A stretch of DNA of 64,000 bases from a bacterium (GCA_021372615.1 JAJFUB010000114.1:1-64000); one strand, 5' to 3'. Counted from the first letter of the stretch, positions 1 to 8,158 are shown. The notes: generated by a model not told the origin, from the letters alone. Translations and numbers: made by a program.

Positions 1-57
1 CGACGCCGTACCCACGGCCCCGACAACCCGGCCGGAAGACATCATGGGCGCCAATCG

Positions 58-115
58 GTCGTGGGGCCCCGCCCCCAGTCGTGGGGCCCGTCGCACACGA
101 CGCGACACCCACGAC
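58..115. repeat. Structured hairpin repeat with loop ACACGAC (copy A)
   Basis: An outer stem GTCGTGGG (78-85) pairs with CCCACGAC (108-115) and encloses an inner stem GTCGC (90-94)/GCGAC (102-106) with loop ACACGAC. The segment GTCGTGGGGCCC also occurs directly upstream at 58-69. A second copy at 59676-59711 keeps the loop but changes both sides of the stems. I see nothing else in 1-153. Confidence 0.6.
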
Positions 116-153
116 CTATCTCCCGTTAGTGCGCGAACTCACGCAAGTCAGTA

Positions 154-1062
154 CTAGACGCTGGCGGCACGCGACCGCACGAACGCCGCCAGGTGCTCGA
201 TCGCCTCGCGTGCCTCGGGCACCAGCGGCTCGTGCGACTGGAACACGTGCCACATGCCCTCCCAGATCTCCAGTGTGACGTCCACCCCATCAGCCTGCGC
301 CCGGGCTGCCACTCTGACGCTGTCATCCCGAATGATCTCGCGCTCGCCGACCTGGATGAGCAGGGGAGGCAGATCGGTGTAGTCGGCGAACACCGGTGAG
401 ACCAGGGGGTCGTGCGCCTGTGTCTCCGGGACGTAGCAGTTCACGAAGTCCGGAAGACAGCGGGGGTTCATGATGGGGTCGAGGCCATCCTCTGATCGGA
501 TCGAGTCGCCCGACAGCGTGCAGTCGGCAAAGGGCGACAGTGGCAGGGCGCCATCCGGCGGGCGCTGCCCCCGGTCGCGCAACACCAGCAGCACGGACAG
601 CGTCAGGCCGCCGCCCGCCGAGTCGCCCCCGATGAACATGGCGCGGGCTGGCGTCGGCCCGATGGGACCGTGGGCCGCAAGCCACTCATACGCCTGGACG
701 CAGTCCTCCAGGCCCGCCGGGAAGGGATGCTCAGGGGCCAGACGGTAGTCCGGCAGCAGCACGGCACATCGCGCCGCCGCCGAAAGGTGCGCCGCGAGCG
801 GGAGATAGAAGGCTCCCGACCCTGAGACGAAGCCGCCGCCGTGCAGGTACAGCAGCCGCACCTCCGGGTCCGCTCCGGGGGCCAGCACCCATGTGGCGGG
901 CACGCTCCCCGCGGCGGTCGGCACGCACTGGACCGCTGGGTCAACGGGCTCGCGTCGCGTCGCCATGCCCTGCCGCAACCCCTGCAGGTCGAACCCGTTG
1001 GTGCCAAAGGGAGTGCCCTCGCGCAGAAGGCGGTAGCGTTCGCGGCTCTCACTCGATACCAT
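154..1062 (-). CDS. Alpha/beta hydrolase, hormone-sensitive-lipase-like esterase
   Basis: This 302-residue protein is probably a cytoplasmic carboxylesterase; no signal peptide is visible. It has the family oxyanion-hole motif HGGG (residues 74-77) and the nucleophile elbow GDSAGG (146-151, Ser148). The likely acid is Glu242 in EIIRDD and the base His272 in MWHVF. Length is normal for the family. The ATG at 1062 follows GAGGAGAG at good spacing, and that site overlaps the stop of the upstream oxidoreductase gene, so the two are probably one operon. Substrate cannot be told from sequence. Confidence 0.88.
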   Translation of the reverse strand: MVSSESRERYRLLREGTPFGTNGFDLQGLRQGMATRREPVDPAVQCVPTAAGSVPATWVLAPGADPEVRLLYLHGGGFVSGSGAFYLPLAAHLSAAARCAVLLPDYRLAPEHPFPAGLEDCVQAYEWLAAHGPIGPTPARAMFIGGDSAGGGLTLSVLLVLRDRGQRPPDGALPLSPFADCTLSGDSIRSEDGLDPIMNPRCLPDFVNCYVPETQAHDPLVSPVFADYTDLPPLLIQVGEREIIRDDSVRVAARAQADGVDVTLEIWEGMWHVFQSHEPLVPEAREAIEHLAAFVRSRAASV

Positions 1063-1078
1063 GGGTGTTGCTCTCTCC

Positions 1079-2119
1079 TCAGTCGCGACTGAAGTGCGGC
1101 ACCGTTAGCACCTGCCCCGTCTCCACCGCCTCGGTCGCCACGATCATCGCCGCCGCGCTGTTGGCGCCCTCGAAGGCGTCCACCAGCGTCGGCTTGTCGT
1201 GGATGATGCAGTCCAGGAAGTGCTCGATCTCCGGCTCGTACGGATGGCCGGCGATCTGCTTGTCGGCAATGTCAAACTCCTCGTCCACGTCGTGCCCGTG
1301 GCCCAGCATCACCTTCGCCCCGCGCACCGTGCCCTGCGTGCCGTAGACCTCCAGGTTGTTGAAGGCCGGTCGTGGGCCCACGATGCCGTACGCCCCCGTG
1401 AGCTTGCACACCGCGCCGCTGGCGAGTTTCACCACCGCGCACATGCAGTCCGGGTGCTTCATCGCCGGGAAGGCGATGCTGTTGCCATAGCCCATGGCCT
1501 CGATCGCATAGGAGTTGGCGAACCAGCGGAGTAGGTCGAACTGGTGGCTGCACCCGCCGACGAGTACCTTCTCGTGTTCGAGGTACCAGTTGATGTTGCC
1601 GATGAAGGGATTGAGGCGCGCGGGGTCGGCCTGGCCCTGCAGGGCGTGGATGTAGTCGGACTCCAGATAGAAGATCTCCCCGAGCTTCCCCGAGGCGCAC
1701 AGGTCGTGGACGGCGTTGTAGTAGGGATTGAAGCGCAGGATCTGCCCGACCATCGTCTTGCGGTCGGACTGGCGCGCGGCCTCCGTCATCGCGTACAGGT
1801 CGTCCAGCGTGTTGCCCATGGGCTTCTCGACGATGACATGGCACCCGGCCTCCAGGCCCTGCACGAACGGCCCGGCGTGCAGATGATCGGAGGTGTTGAC
1901 CGACAGGGCATCCAGGTTCGCCTGGTCGAGCATCTCCTCCAGGCTGGTGTACATCCCGACGCTGTCGTCGAGGCCGAGGGAGTCCTTGGCCCACTGCAAC
2001 CGCTGGGGGTTCAAGTCGCAGATACCGACCAACTCCGCGTTCGGGCTATGCCAGTAGCTCTGGGTATGCCCCGAGCCGTTGCCCCCAAGCCCAACGACAC
2101 CGACGCGCACCTTGCTCAT
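1079..2119 (-). CDS. Gfo/Idh/MocA family oxidoreductase
   Basis: This 346-residue NAD(P)-dependent dehydrogenase probably acts on a sugar or cyclitol. The N-terminal Rossmann motif GVVGLGGNG is at residues 7-15, and the family motif EKPMGNT follows near residue 100. The C-terminal half is the alpha/beta substrate domain. The open frame extends upstream to 2380, but the ATG at 2119 has a strong GGAGGG site and puts the Rossmann motif at the usual place; the extension is repeat sequence. It lies 16 nt upstream of the esterase gene. Confidence 0.9.
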   Translation of the reverse strand: MSKVRVGVVGLGGNGSGHTQSYWHSPNAELVGICDLNPQRLQWAKDSLGLDDSVGMYTSLEEMLDQANLDALSVNTSDHLHAGPFVQGLEAGCHVIVEKPMGNTLDDLYAMTEAARQSDRKTMVGQILRFNPYYNAVHDLCASGKLGEIFYLESDYIHALQGQADPARLNPFIGNINWYLEHEKVLVGGCSHQFDLLRWFANSYAIEAMGYGNSIAFPAMKHPDCMCAVVKLASGAVCKLTGAYGIVGPRPAFNNLEVYGTQGTVRGAKVMLGHGHDVDEEFDIADKQIAGHPYEPEIEHFLDCIIHDKPTLVDAFEGANSAAAMIVATEAVETGQVLTVPHFSRD

Positions 2120-2130
2120 CTCGCCCTCCG

Positions 2131-2338
2131 TAGGAGCGCCAGCTTCCAGCTGGCAGCCGTTGTCGTTCCTGGGACCGCGGGCTTCCAGCCCGCGCCTTGG
2201 CCGTTCCGTCATTCGTGACAGGGCGCACCCGCGCCAGCGTGCCCAGGGCCAGCAGCCCCTCGCGGAGGCTCCGGCGGCCCCTGCGGGGCGCGCGATGAGA
2301 AGAGGGCTGTGCCTCCCCCCGGCGGGCTCCCGCCCGCC
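2131..2338. repeat. Intergenic hairpin repeats (GTAGGAGCGCCAGC type and relatives)
   Basis: Three hairpins lie between the oxidoreductase and URO-D-like genes. Arms GCCAGCT/AGCTGGC span 2138-2154 and arms CGCGGGCT/AGCCCGCG span 2176-2194, both with loop TCC. Arms GGCGGGC/GCCCGCC span 2321-2338. The first, preceded by TAGGAGC, recurs in tandem at 33739-33836. The second recurs at 52179-52195. Confidence 0.65.
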
Positions 2339-2377
2339 GCTACACACGTCGGCGCCTTCGGCGCGCACGGCCCCCAT

Positions 2378-2404
2378 CACCTGTCACCTGTCACCTGTCA
2401 CCTG
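2378..2404. repeat. Short CACCTGT heptamer array (about 4 units)
   Basis: Three perfect CACCTGT units and a fourth nearly complete one (2399-2404) abut the stop codon of the URO-D-like gene at 2408. The same heptamer is amplified upstream of hisG at 7160-7243. Confidence 0.8.
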
Positions 2405-2407
2405 CCG

Positions 2408-3601
2408 CTACAGCCACCCATACTCGTCCGAGAACTCGAAGTACCACTTCACGCTCTCGGCCGGGACGTTCCAGGGGATGTGGTTGCCGATGCACATGAA
2501 GTAGCCGGGGCACTCGCGGCCCAGTTGGCACATCCGCTGGGTCATCTGGCGGATGGCTTCGCGGTCGTGGGTCTGCAGGATGCGGTTGTCGCCCTCGCCG
2601 GCGAGAATCTTGTCCGGGTGGCGGCGGTTGATGTCGTGGTAGTCGGCGAAGGGCTCGGAGATCAGGCCATCGGCGCCGCAGGCGAAGATGTCGTCCACGA
2701 TGGTCTCGGGGTTGCCGTCGGTCATGAAGATGACCTTGATCCCGCTGGCCTTCATCAAGCTCCAGAACTCTTCGTAGTACGGGTAGACGAACTCGTGCAT
2801 CCACGCTGGCGAGCAGACCGGCCCGCGCGCCATGCAGACGTCGTCATGGCAGACGCAGTAGTTGACATCGGTGAGCGTCACCGCGGTGAAGTACTTGCGG
2901 GACAACTCGGAGAAGTCACGCATCAGGCGCCTGAGTTCGGCCTTGTGGCCGCCGGCCAGCTCCAGGAAGACCTCCCACCCGAAGGTCAGCAGCGGCCACA
3001 TGAAGATGGTGTTGTAGAAGCCGGCGCCCTTGAGGTGGTCGGCCCGTGGCGGCGGCGCGTAGGCGGGTGCCGGGCCAGCGGGGGTCGCGTGGGCGGGCGT
3101 GTCCTCACGCCCGCTGCCGGCGTGGGGACACGCCGGCCCACGCGGCACTTCCCCCCGCGGCAACTCCCCACCCTGGATCTCCTGCGCCCAGTCCTCCACC
3201 GACTTGCGGAAGTCGAAGTTGCACACCACCTGCGCCTCGCGCAGGTCCAGGTGCTCCAGGGGCTGATAGGCGATCGCCTGCTCGACGCTGGTGAAGGCCT
3301 TGCCCCATTCCCAGTGGCTGGTCATGCCCCCGCCCCAGCGGACGCACTTGCGCCCATCGGCGTTGACGAACGACGACTCGCCCTCCGGCAGGCGCTCGAT
3401 CGGGTCGTCGGTGGCGGGGATGCCCACGCCCATGTCGAGGGGGTACAGTTCGGCGACCTTCTGCGCCGCCAGGCGCGGGTGCTGCCAGGCGTCAATGCCA
3501 GACAGCAGCGTGAAGGCGTCGGGGTTGGAGAAGTGCTCCCAGTGGGGGATGCGATCCACGGGCTGCAGGCGGATGCGCTTCAGGGCGCGGTTGGGGTCCA
3601 T
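2408..3601 (-). CDS. URO-D superfamily protein with in-frame repeat insertion
   Basis: This 397-residue protein resembles the uroporphyrinogen decarboxylase/cobamide methyltransferase superfamily in its barrel motifs, for example DHLKGAGFYNTIFMWPLLTFG. No haem or corrinoid genes are nearby, so it is unlikely to be HemE. The segment that in MtaA-like enzymes holds the HxC zinc ligands reads MTDGN here, so the metal site looks altered. Residues 144-187 are a Pro/Gly/Ala-rich block encoded by a palindromic repeat, inserted between AQEIQ and DHLKG. The ATG at 3601 has no clear Shine-Dalgarno site. Confidence 0.75.
   Translation of the reverse strand: MDPNRALKRIRLQPVDRIPHWEHFSNPDAFTLLSGIDAWQHPRLAAQKVAELYPLDMGVGIPATDDPIERLPEGESSFVNADGRKCVRWGGGMTSHWEWGKAFTSVEQAIAYQPLEHLDLREAQVVCNFDFRKSVEDWAQEIQGGELPRGEVPRGPACPHAGSGREDTPAHATPAGPAPAYAPPPRADHLKGAGFYNTIFMWPLLTFGWEVFLELAGGHKAELRRLMRDFSELSRKYFTAVTLTDVNYCVCHDDVCMARGPVCSPAWMHEFVYPYYEEFWSLMKASGIKVIFMTDGNPETIVDDIFACGADGLISEPFADYHDINRRHPDKILAGEGDNRILQTHDREAIRQMTQRMCQLGRECPGYFMCIGNHIPWNVPAESVKWYFEFSDEYGWL
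3041..3172. repeat. Palindromic repeat inserted in frame in a coding gene (44 codons)
   Basis: An outer stem CGCGTGGGC (3086-3094)/GCCCACGCG (3136-3144) encloses two hairpins. Arms CGGGCGTG/CACGCCCG have loop TCCT; arms CCGGCGTG/CACGCCGG have loop GGGA. The inner hairpins are nearly inverted copies of each other. The whole block is exactly 132 nt, keeps the reading frame, and interrupts an otherwise continuous URO-D-like fold. Related hairpins with loop GGGA occur at 38913-38936 and 52138-52159. Confidence 0.65.
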
Positions 3602-3628
3602 GGCGCGGCTATTCGCCGCATGGAGAAA

Positions 3629-3656
3629 GGGCTCCTCTTCGCGCGAAGAGGAGCCC
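3629..3656 (-). terminator. Intrinsic terminator of the pseudopilin gene at 3681-4277
   Basis: A perfect 28-nt palindrome (half GGGCTCCTCTTCGC) lies 24 nt beyond the stop on the minus strand and is followed by TTTCTCC. It also lies just upstream of the URO-D-like start. Confidence 0.6.
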
Positions 3657-3680
3657 CCGGGAGAGCCCGCGACGACGCGG

Positions 3681-4277
3681 CTAGTCCGACTGGTACGTGT
3701 AGAGGTTTGCCTTCAGGAGGCTCTGGCGGTTGAGCCACTTGGCGTGGCCGTCGGTGAAGGCGACGTTCGAGCCGCCGTTGTGGCAGGCGAAGCGCCCGAA
3801 GTCATCGGTCGGATAGCCGGCTGCGTCATCGCACTGCGATTCCTCGAACAGCGCCGTGCCGGACACATCATCCAGCACGGCCAACGTCACCGCTGAGACC
3901 AGCTGGTTCATCTCGTAGCTGCAGCCCGGGTAGGCCTCGCTCTTGCGCGACGGACACACGAACAGCTGCGCGTTCCTAACGTAGGGGTACAGCGATCCGC
4001 CACTGGGCTCCCAGACCCCAACGGTCTGCGTCGTCATCCACGCTCCGTAGCCGAGAGGGGCCAGTCCCGCGTTACCGGGGTCGGCCCTGGGCAGCATCTC
4101 GTCATAGTCCTGGCCGTACGCGAGGGCGGCCAGGCCGAGTTGCTTGAGGTTGGACATGCAACTGGTCTGGCGGGCCTTCTCTCGGGCCCTGGCAAACACA
4201 GGGAAGAGGATGGCAGCGAGTATCGCGATGATCGCGATCACCACCAACAACTCAATGAGTGTGAAGCCTCTACGCAT
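3681..4277 (-). CDS. Type II pseudopilin-like protein, DUF1559 style
   Basis: This 198-residue protein starts with a class III (prepilin peptidase) leader MRRG followed by [16 protein letters not shown], with the conserved Glu five residues after the cleavage site. The helix continues into [13 protein letters not shown]. The C-terminal part carries the H-x9-DG-type end [13 protein letters not shown]. It is expected to be processed and assembled at the cell envelope; many such proteins occur per genome in Armatimonadota and Planctomycetes. The ATG at 4277 has a GGGGAGG site; the 17-codon upstream extension would destroy the leader. It is a paralogue of the gene at 4535-5125. Confidence 0.9.
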   Translation of the reverse strand: MRRGFTLIELLVVIAIIAILAAILFPVFARAREKARQTSCMSNLKQLGLAALAYGQDYDEMLPRADPGNAGLAPLGYGAWMTTQTVGVWEPSGGSLYPYVRNAQLFVCPSRKSEAYPGCSYEMNQLVSAVTLAVLDDVSGTALFEESQCDDAAGYPTDDFGRFACHNGGSNVAFTDGHAKWLNRQSLLKANLYTYQSD

Positions 4278-4303
4278 GGTCGAGCCTCCCCTGCTCGCAT
4301 GGT

Positions 4304-4319
4304 CTCGGCGAAAGCCGAG
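4304..4319 (-). promoter_or_regulatory. Leader hairpin upstream of a pseudopilin gene
   Basis: Arms CTCGGC/GCCGAG with a four-base loop lie 27 nt before the start codon at 4277. The paralogous gene has a similar leader hairpin at 5149-5166. Confidence 0.4.
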
Positions 4320-4428
4320 GACGCCCATATGCTATATACATTCCTCGTGCCCTCGCCGGAATCCCCCTCTCATGTTCCAGAATCGTCACCAGCCTCGATC
4401 TCGCCACTGCGTCGGGTGTACACCGGGC

Positions 4429-4465
4429 CAAAAGAAAGGCTCCCTTCCGCATGGAAGGGAGCCTT
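4429..4465 (-). terminator. Intrinsic terminator after the pseudopilin gene at 4535-5125
   Basis: A perfect 13-bp stem, AAGGCTCCCTTCC (4436-4448) with GGAAGGGAGCCTT (4453-4465), has loop GCAT. On the minus strand it is followed by a T-rich run (TTTCTTTT counting the stem end). It separates the two pseudopilin genes into independent units. Confidence 0.8.
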
Positions 4466-4534
4466 CACGACTGCCCGAGGTCATGACTCGGAGGCATGCC
4501 CCGGCCAAACCCCTGGGCCGCTGAACCGCCGATC

Positions 4535-5125
4535 CTAGTCGCTGGCCGGCGTGAACAGGCTCGGCAGCATGTTGGTGCTCTTGAGCCACTTGGCGTGGCC
4601 GTCAACGAAGCAGACATTCGAGCCGTCGTTGTGGGTCGAGTAGCCACCGCCACCGTCGGTCGAGGTGCACGAGCCGTCATCGTTGACGGCCTCGGTGACC
4701 AGGGCCGTGCCGGAGACATCGTCTATGGCGCCCAGCGAGGCCCACGACACGCTGCCATTCATCTCATAGGTGCAGTTCGGCCGCGGGTCCGCCCGACGCG
4801 ACGGGCAGATGTAGAGCTGGGCGTTCTTGATGTACGAGTAGATGGCGCCATTGGCGACATCCCATGAGTTCGCGCCGTTGGTCTTGACGATCCAGTAGCC
4901 CCACGGATACGGGTCAGCGAACGTCGCGCCCGAACCAGGGAACCTCTCGTCATAGTCCTGCGCGTACGCCTGGAACGCGATGCCGAGCTGCCGCATGTTG
5001 GAGTTGCAGCTCGACTGACGCGCCTTCTCGCGGGCCTTGGCGAACACCGGGAAGAGAATGGCGGCGAGGATCGCGATGATCGCGATGACGACCAACAACT
5101 CGATGAGCGTGAAACCCCTGCGCAT
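4535..5125 (-). CDS. Type II pseudopilin-like protein, DUF1559 style
   Basis: This 196-residue protein has leader MRRG, then [16 protein letters not shown] and [15 protein letters not shown]. It ends with the [13 protein letters not shown] signature. Layout and length match the neighbour at 3681-4277, indicating a recent tandem duplication followed by divergence of the central part. The start ATG at 5125 follows AGGAGGT at ideal spacing. A -10 hexamer TATAAT lies 54 nt upstream, a leader hairpin lies between, and a strong terminator follows, so it is likely a single-gene transcript. Confidence 0.9.
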   Translation of the reverse strand: MRRGFTLIELLVVIAIIAILAAILFPVFAKAREKARQSSCNSNMRQLGIAFQAYAQDYDERFPGSGATFADPYPWGYWIVKTNGANSWDVANGAIYSYIKNAQLYICPSRRADPRPNCTYEMNGSVSWASLGAIDDVSGTALVTEAVNDDGSCTSTDGGGGYSTHNDGSNVCFVDGHAKWLKSTNMLPSLFTPASD

Positions 5126-5148
5126 AGACGTACCTCCTGATCTGTGTG

Positions 5149-5166
5149 CCCCGGCCCAAGCCGGGG
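5149..5166 (-). promoter_or_regulatory. Leader hairpin upstream of a pseudopilin gene
   Basis: Arms CCCCGGC/GCCGGGG with a four-base loop lie 24 nt upstream of the start at 5125, in the same position as the hairpin at 4304-4319 relative to its gene. Confidence 0.4.
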
Positions 5167-5178
5167 TGGCGAACCACC

Positions 5179-5184
5179 ATTATA
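5179..5184 (-). promoter_or_regulatory. Candidate -10 element (TATAAT) for the pseudopilin gene
   Basis: The minus strand reads TATAAT. At 17 nt upstream there is only a weak -35 (TTCCCC). The perfect -10 in an otherwise GC-rich region supports it. Confidence 0.5.
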
Positions 5185-5286
5185 CGGACTGCTACCAATC
5201 AGGGGAAGCACTTCTGCACAGCATCGGAGGTGATTCCGTACCCGCCACCGAAGTGACGCCCCACACTCTCTGCCGGCAGGTGCCCC

Positions 5287-6360
5287 ATGCGCTTTCTGAC
5301 GATTCTGTGCTGCTTTCTATTCCTTACTGCCGCCTCTGCGGCTGGCCTGTATGCCGCCAGCTTCACTGGCCCGGTCCTGCTGCAGTTGCCCGGCTGCGGT
5401 GAGGCGAAGCCGCAGGTGTTCATCCGCGCCGGCGCGGGCAAGTGGCAGCCGGCTGACGTGGAGAGCCAGGATGGTCGCCTGCTCTTCCGCCTCGATCCCG
5501 CGAAGCTGGGATCATCCGAGGTGATGTTGCTGGTCAACCCGCCGGCCGGGCTGGTGATGGACGACTTCGCGGGCCCGCGCCTGATGGGGCTGAAGGTGGA
5601 CGGTAGGGCCCGCAAGGTGGCGCCGGTGATGGACCTGGGAGCGATGGGGACGCCGCCGCGGCGCATCATGGCCGGCTTTGGCGACAGCCAGAACGCGCTG
5701 CAGCCGCAGGGCTGGCAGGCCCGCCTGGACGGCGTCGCGTGGCCGTCCCCGATGGCCGCCAGCACCTCCAACCCCCGACAGGTCACGCTGACGCTGAACC
5801 TACCGCCGCTGGAGTATGGCGCCCACGAGATCGCGCTGTCCGCGGCCGATGCCTCGCCGCAGCGCAACGTCGGCCGCTACCTGGTGCGGCTCAACTACGT
5901 CGAGAAGGGCAACGTCGCCCTGGCGGCGCTGGGGGCGACGGTGAAGGTGGACAGCAGCTTCCCCGGCTACGAGTCGCTGGTGTGCGTCAATGACGGCATC
6001 GCCGCTCTGTCCGGCACCAGTTGCGGCAATGATGTCACCTGGGCCTCGCTGGAGGTCCCGGCCGACCACTGGGCTGAGGTGACCCTCCCCAAGCCCGCGC
6101 CGATCAAGGAGGTCACCGTCTACTGGGCGGCCTACACCGACGTGGCGCACACCGCGACGCAGTTCCAGGTGCAGATCCCCGACGGGGAGGGCTGGAAGGC
6201 GGTCTACAGCTCCCCGGCCGAGGGGGAGAAGCCCGGGCGGGTGACGACCGCCCGCTTCGCGCCAGTCACCGTCAGCAAGTTCCGGGTCTTCACGCCCGCC
6301 GGCAAGGGCTCCGCGACGCGCCCGAACCTGCTGTGGGTGGCGGAGATCAAGGCGCGCTGA
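5287..6360 (+). CDS. Secreted protein with C-terminal F5/8-type (discoidin-like) domain
   Basis: This 357-residue protein begins with a signal peptide (residues 1-23, hydrophobic FLTILCCFLFLTAASAA). The middle is beta-rich and unrecognised. Residues from about 215 on resemble a galactose-binding jelly roll: VKVDSSFPGYE, then WASLEVPADHWAEVTL and the end FRVFTPAGKGSATRPNLLWVAEI. Such domains usually bind sugars or surfaces outside the cell. It is monocistronic, divergent from the pseudopilin gene. Enzymatic activity cannot be inferred. Confidence 0.75.
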   Translation: MRFLTILCCFLFLTAASAAGLYAASFTGPVLLQLPGCGEAKPQVFIRAGAGKWQPADVESQDGRLLFRLDPAKLGSSEVMLLVNPPAGLVMDDFAGPRLMGLKVDGRARKVAPVMDLGAMGTPPRRIMAGFGDSQNALQPQGWQARLDGVAWPSPMAASTSNPRQVTLTLNLPPLEYGAHEIALSAADASPQRNVGRYLVRLNYVEKGNVALAALGATVKVDSSFPGYESLVCVNDGIAALSGTSCGNDVTWASLEVPADHWAEVTLPKPAPIKEVTVYWAAYTDVAHTATQFQVQIPDGEGWKAVYSSPAEGEKPGRVTTARFAPVTVSKFRVFTPAGKGSATRPNLLWVAEIKAR

Positions 6361-6370
6361 CCGCGCCCGA

Positions 6371-6399
6371 TTTACCTTCCGTGCACTTTGTGCTACACT
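6371..6399 (+). promoter_or_regulatory. Candidate sigma-70-like promoter of the LysE-type gene
   Basis: TTTACC (6371-6376) and TACACT (6394-6399) are separated by 17 nt. Each matches the consensus at four of six positions. They lie upstream of a palindrome and a heptamer array that would form the leader of the gene starting at 6496. Confidence 0.4.
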
Positions 6400-6414
6400 C
6401 CTCATGCCGTCACT

Positions 6415-6441
6415 ACGGGACAGGCCGCCGGCCTGTCCCGT
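6415..6441. repeat. 27-nt palindrome in the LysE-gene leader
   Basis: Arms ACGGGACAGGCCG and CGGCCTGTCCCGT are perfectly complementary around one central base. It resembles the other GC-rich intergenic hairpins of the window, but no second copy of this exact sequence was seen. Confidence 0.6.
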
Positions 6442-6455
6442 GCTGTTGCCGTTCA

Positions 6456-6490
6456 CTATCAGCTATCAACTCTCAACTTCTGGCTCTCAA
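6456..6490. repeat. Heptamer array, unit CTATCAA/CTCTCAA (5 units)
   Basis: Units CTATCAG, CTATCAA, CTCTCAA, CTTCTGG and CTCTCAA follow each other with an exact 7-base period. The array ends 5 nt before the presumed GTG start at 6496, where a Shine-Dalgarno site would normally lie. Confidence 0.6.
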
Positions 6491-6495
6491 CCGCC

Positions 6496-7161
6496 GTGAC
6501 ACGCATCTTCGGCCTCGCCTTCCTGACCGGCTTCTCCGGCGCCATGATGCCGGGACCGCTGCTGGCCTTGACCATCGGTCAGGTCGCGGCGACCGGCTTC
6601 ATGGCGGCGATCTGGCTCATCACCGGCCATGCCCTGCTGGAGCTGCTCCTGATGCTCCTGCTGGTGCTGGGGCTGCGGATGGTCCTGGCACGACCCAGAG
6701 TACGCGGCGGCATCGGTTTGATCGGCGGGGCGGCCCTGCTCTATATGGGCATAGACATGGTCCGCAACGCCGCCGCCGTCCGGCTGGGCGTGACGCAGGA
6801 CGAGGCCATGTCGGTGCCGGTGCTGCTGCTGGCCGGGGCGGCGGTCAGCCTCGCCAACCCGTACTTCACCGGCTGGTGGGCCACCATTGGCGTGGGGCAG
6901 TTGGCGCAGACCGGCCCGCAGACCCGGCGCGAGTACCTGGCCTTCTATCTGGGCCACGAGTTGTCCGACTACACCTGGTATGCCTTCGTCGCGGTGCTGA
7001 TCGTCGCGGCGCGTAGCTGGCTGGCGGGGGCCTGGTACAACTGGCTGGTCGGCAGCTGCGGCGTGGCCGTGGCTGTACTGGCCCTGTGGTTCCTGTATAA
7101 TGGGGTCAGATTGCTGCGGCCCGCACGCGGCGCCGCGCCGCCCACAAGCAGCAGTGCGTAA
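6496..7161 (+). CDS. LysE family amino-acid exporter
   Basis: This integral membrane protein of about 221 residues has around six hydrophobic segments. The N-terminal family motif GAMMPGPLLALTIG and the Pro-containing SLANPYFTGWWATIG segment mark the LysE/RhtB fold, whose members export amino acids or analogues with proton exchange. The open frame reaches back to 6388, but that part crosses a palindrome and a heptamer array, so the GTG at 6496 (VTRIFGLAFLTGF) is chosen; no clear ribosome site is visible. The 3' end runs directly into the CACCTGT array before hisG. Confidence 0.8.
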   Translation: MTRIFGLAFLTGFSGAMMPGPLLALTIGQVAATGFMAAIWLITGHALLELLLMLLLVLGLRMVLARPRVRGGIGLIGGAALLYMGIDMVRNAAAVRLGVTQDEAMSVPVLLLAGAAVSLANPYFTGWWATIGVGQLAQTGPQTRREYLAFYLGHELSDYTWYAFVAVLIVAARSWLAGAWYNWLVGSCGVAVAVLALWFLYNGVRLLRPARGAAPPTSSSA

Positions 7162-7243
7162 CCTGTCACCTGTCACCTGTCACCTGTCACCTGTCACCTG
7201 TCACCTGTCACCTGTCACCTGTCACCTGTCACCTGTGACCTGT
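7160..7243. repeat. CACCTGT heptamer array, 12 units, upstream of hisG
   Basis: Ten perfect CACCTGT units (7167-7236) are flanked by one AACCTGT and one GACCTGT unit, 84 bases in all. The array begins at the stop of the LysE-type gene and ends 26 nt before the hisG start. A change in unit number would alter spacing by 7 bases. Confidence 0.95.
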
Positions 7244-7269
7244 AACCCGATCCGTAGGAGTGACATATC

Positions 7270-8148
7270 GTGCCCGAACTCAGAATCGGCCTGCCCAAGG
7301 GCAGCCTGCAAGAAGCCACCATCGCCATGTTCGAGAAGGCGGGTTTCCGCATCTCGGTGGACGAGCGCCAGTACAAACCCCACATTGACGACGAGGACCT
7401 CTGGAGTGTGCTGCTGCGCGCCCAGGAGATGCCCACCTACGTGGCCGACGGGGTGCTGGATTGCGGCCTGACCGGCCTGGACTGGATCAAGGAGCGCGGC
7501 GTCGAGGACCGCATCGTCGAGGTCGCCGACCTGATCTACGCCAAGCGCGGGATGCGGCCGTACAAGTGGGTGTTGTGTGTCGCCGAGGACTCTCCCTACC
7601 AGACCGTGCAGGACCTGCAGGGCAAGCGCATCGCCACGGAGCTGACCCATGCGGCCGAGACGTACCTGAGCAGCCACGGCGTGACAGCCCAGATCGAGTA
7701 CTCGTGGGGCGCCACCGAGGCCAAGTGCCCCTCGCTGGTGGATGCCATCATTGAGGGCACGGAGACCGGCAGCACCATCCGCGCCAACAACCTGCGCATC
7801 ATTGACGTGCTCTTCGAGTCCACGACCAAGTTCATCGCCAACCCGGACGCCTGGGCGGACCCGTGGAAGCGGCAGAAGATTGACAACATCGCGCTACTGC
7901 TGCGCGGGGCTCTGGCCGCGGAAGAGAAGGTCGGCCTGAAGATGAACGTGCAGCAGAGCGATCTGGACACGGTCATCGGGCAGCTCCCGGCGCTCAAGAA
8001 CCCGACCATCTCGCCCCTGGCGGGCGGGGATTGGGTCGCGGTGGAGACCATCGTGGACAAGAGGATCGTGCGCGACCTGATCCTGCGCCTCAAGGGCGCC
8101 GGCGCGCAGGGCATCATCGAGTACCCGCTGAACAAGATCATCCTCTAG
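7270..8148 (+). CDS. hisG: ATP phosphoribosyltransferase, long form (HisG)
   Basis: This cytoplasmic enzyme condenses ATP with PRPP in the first step of histidine synthesis. It begins LRIGLPKGSLQE and has the PRPP-contacting region EGTETGSTIRANNLRIID. At 292 residues it is the long form, with the C-terminal regulatory ACT-like domain (about residues 215-292, ending GAQGIIEYPLNKII), so no HisZ partner is expected and feedback inhibition by histidine is likely. The start is GTG with TAGGAG 9 nt upstream. No other his gene is in the window. Confidence 0.95.
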   Translation: MPELRIGLPKGSLQEATIAMFEKAGFRISVDERQYKPHIDDEDLWSVLLRAQEMPTYVADGVLDCGLTGLDWIKERGVEDRIVEVADLIYAKRGMRPYKWVLCVAEDSPYQTVQDLQGKRIATELTHAAETYLSSHGVTAQIEYSWGATEAKCPSLVDAIIEGTETGSTIRANNLRIIDVLFESTTKFIANPDAWADPWKRQKIDNIALLLRGALAAEEKVGLKMNVQQSDLDTVIGQLPALKNPTISPLAGGDWVAVETIVDKRIVRDLILRLKGAGAQGIIEYPLNKIIL

Positions 8149-8158
8149 GAGGCCAGGC

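Noticed and set aside
7160-7243. CRISPR array
   Set aside because: The repeat unit is 7 nt with no spacers, and no cas gene is nearby; it is a simple tandem array.
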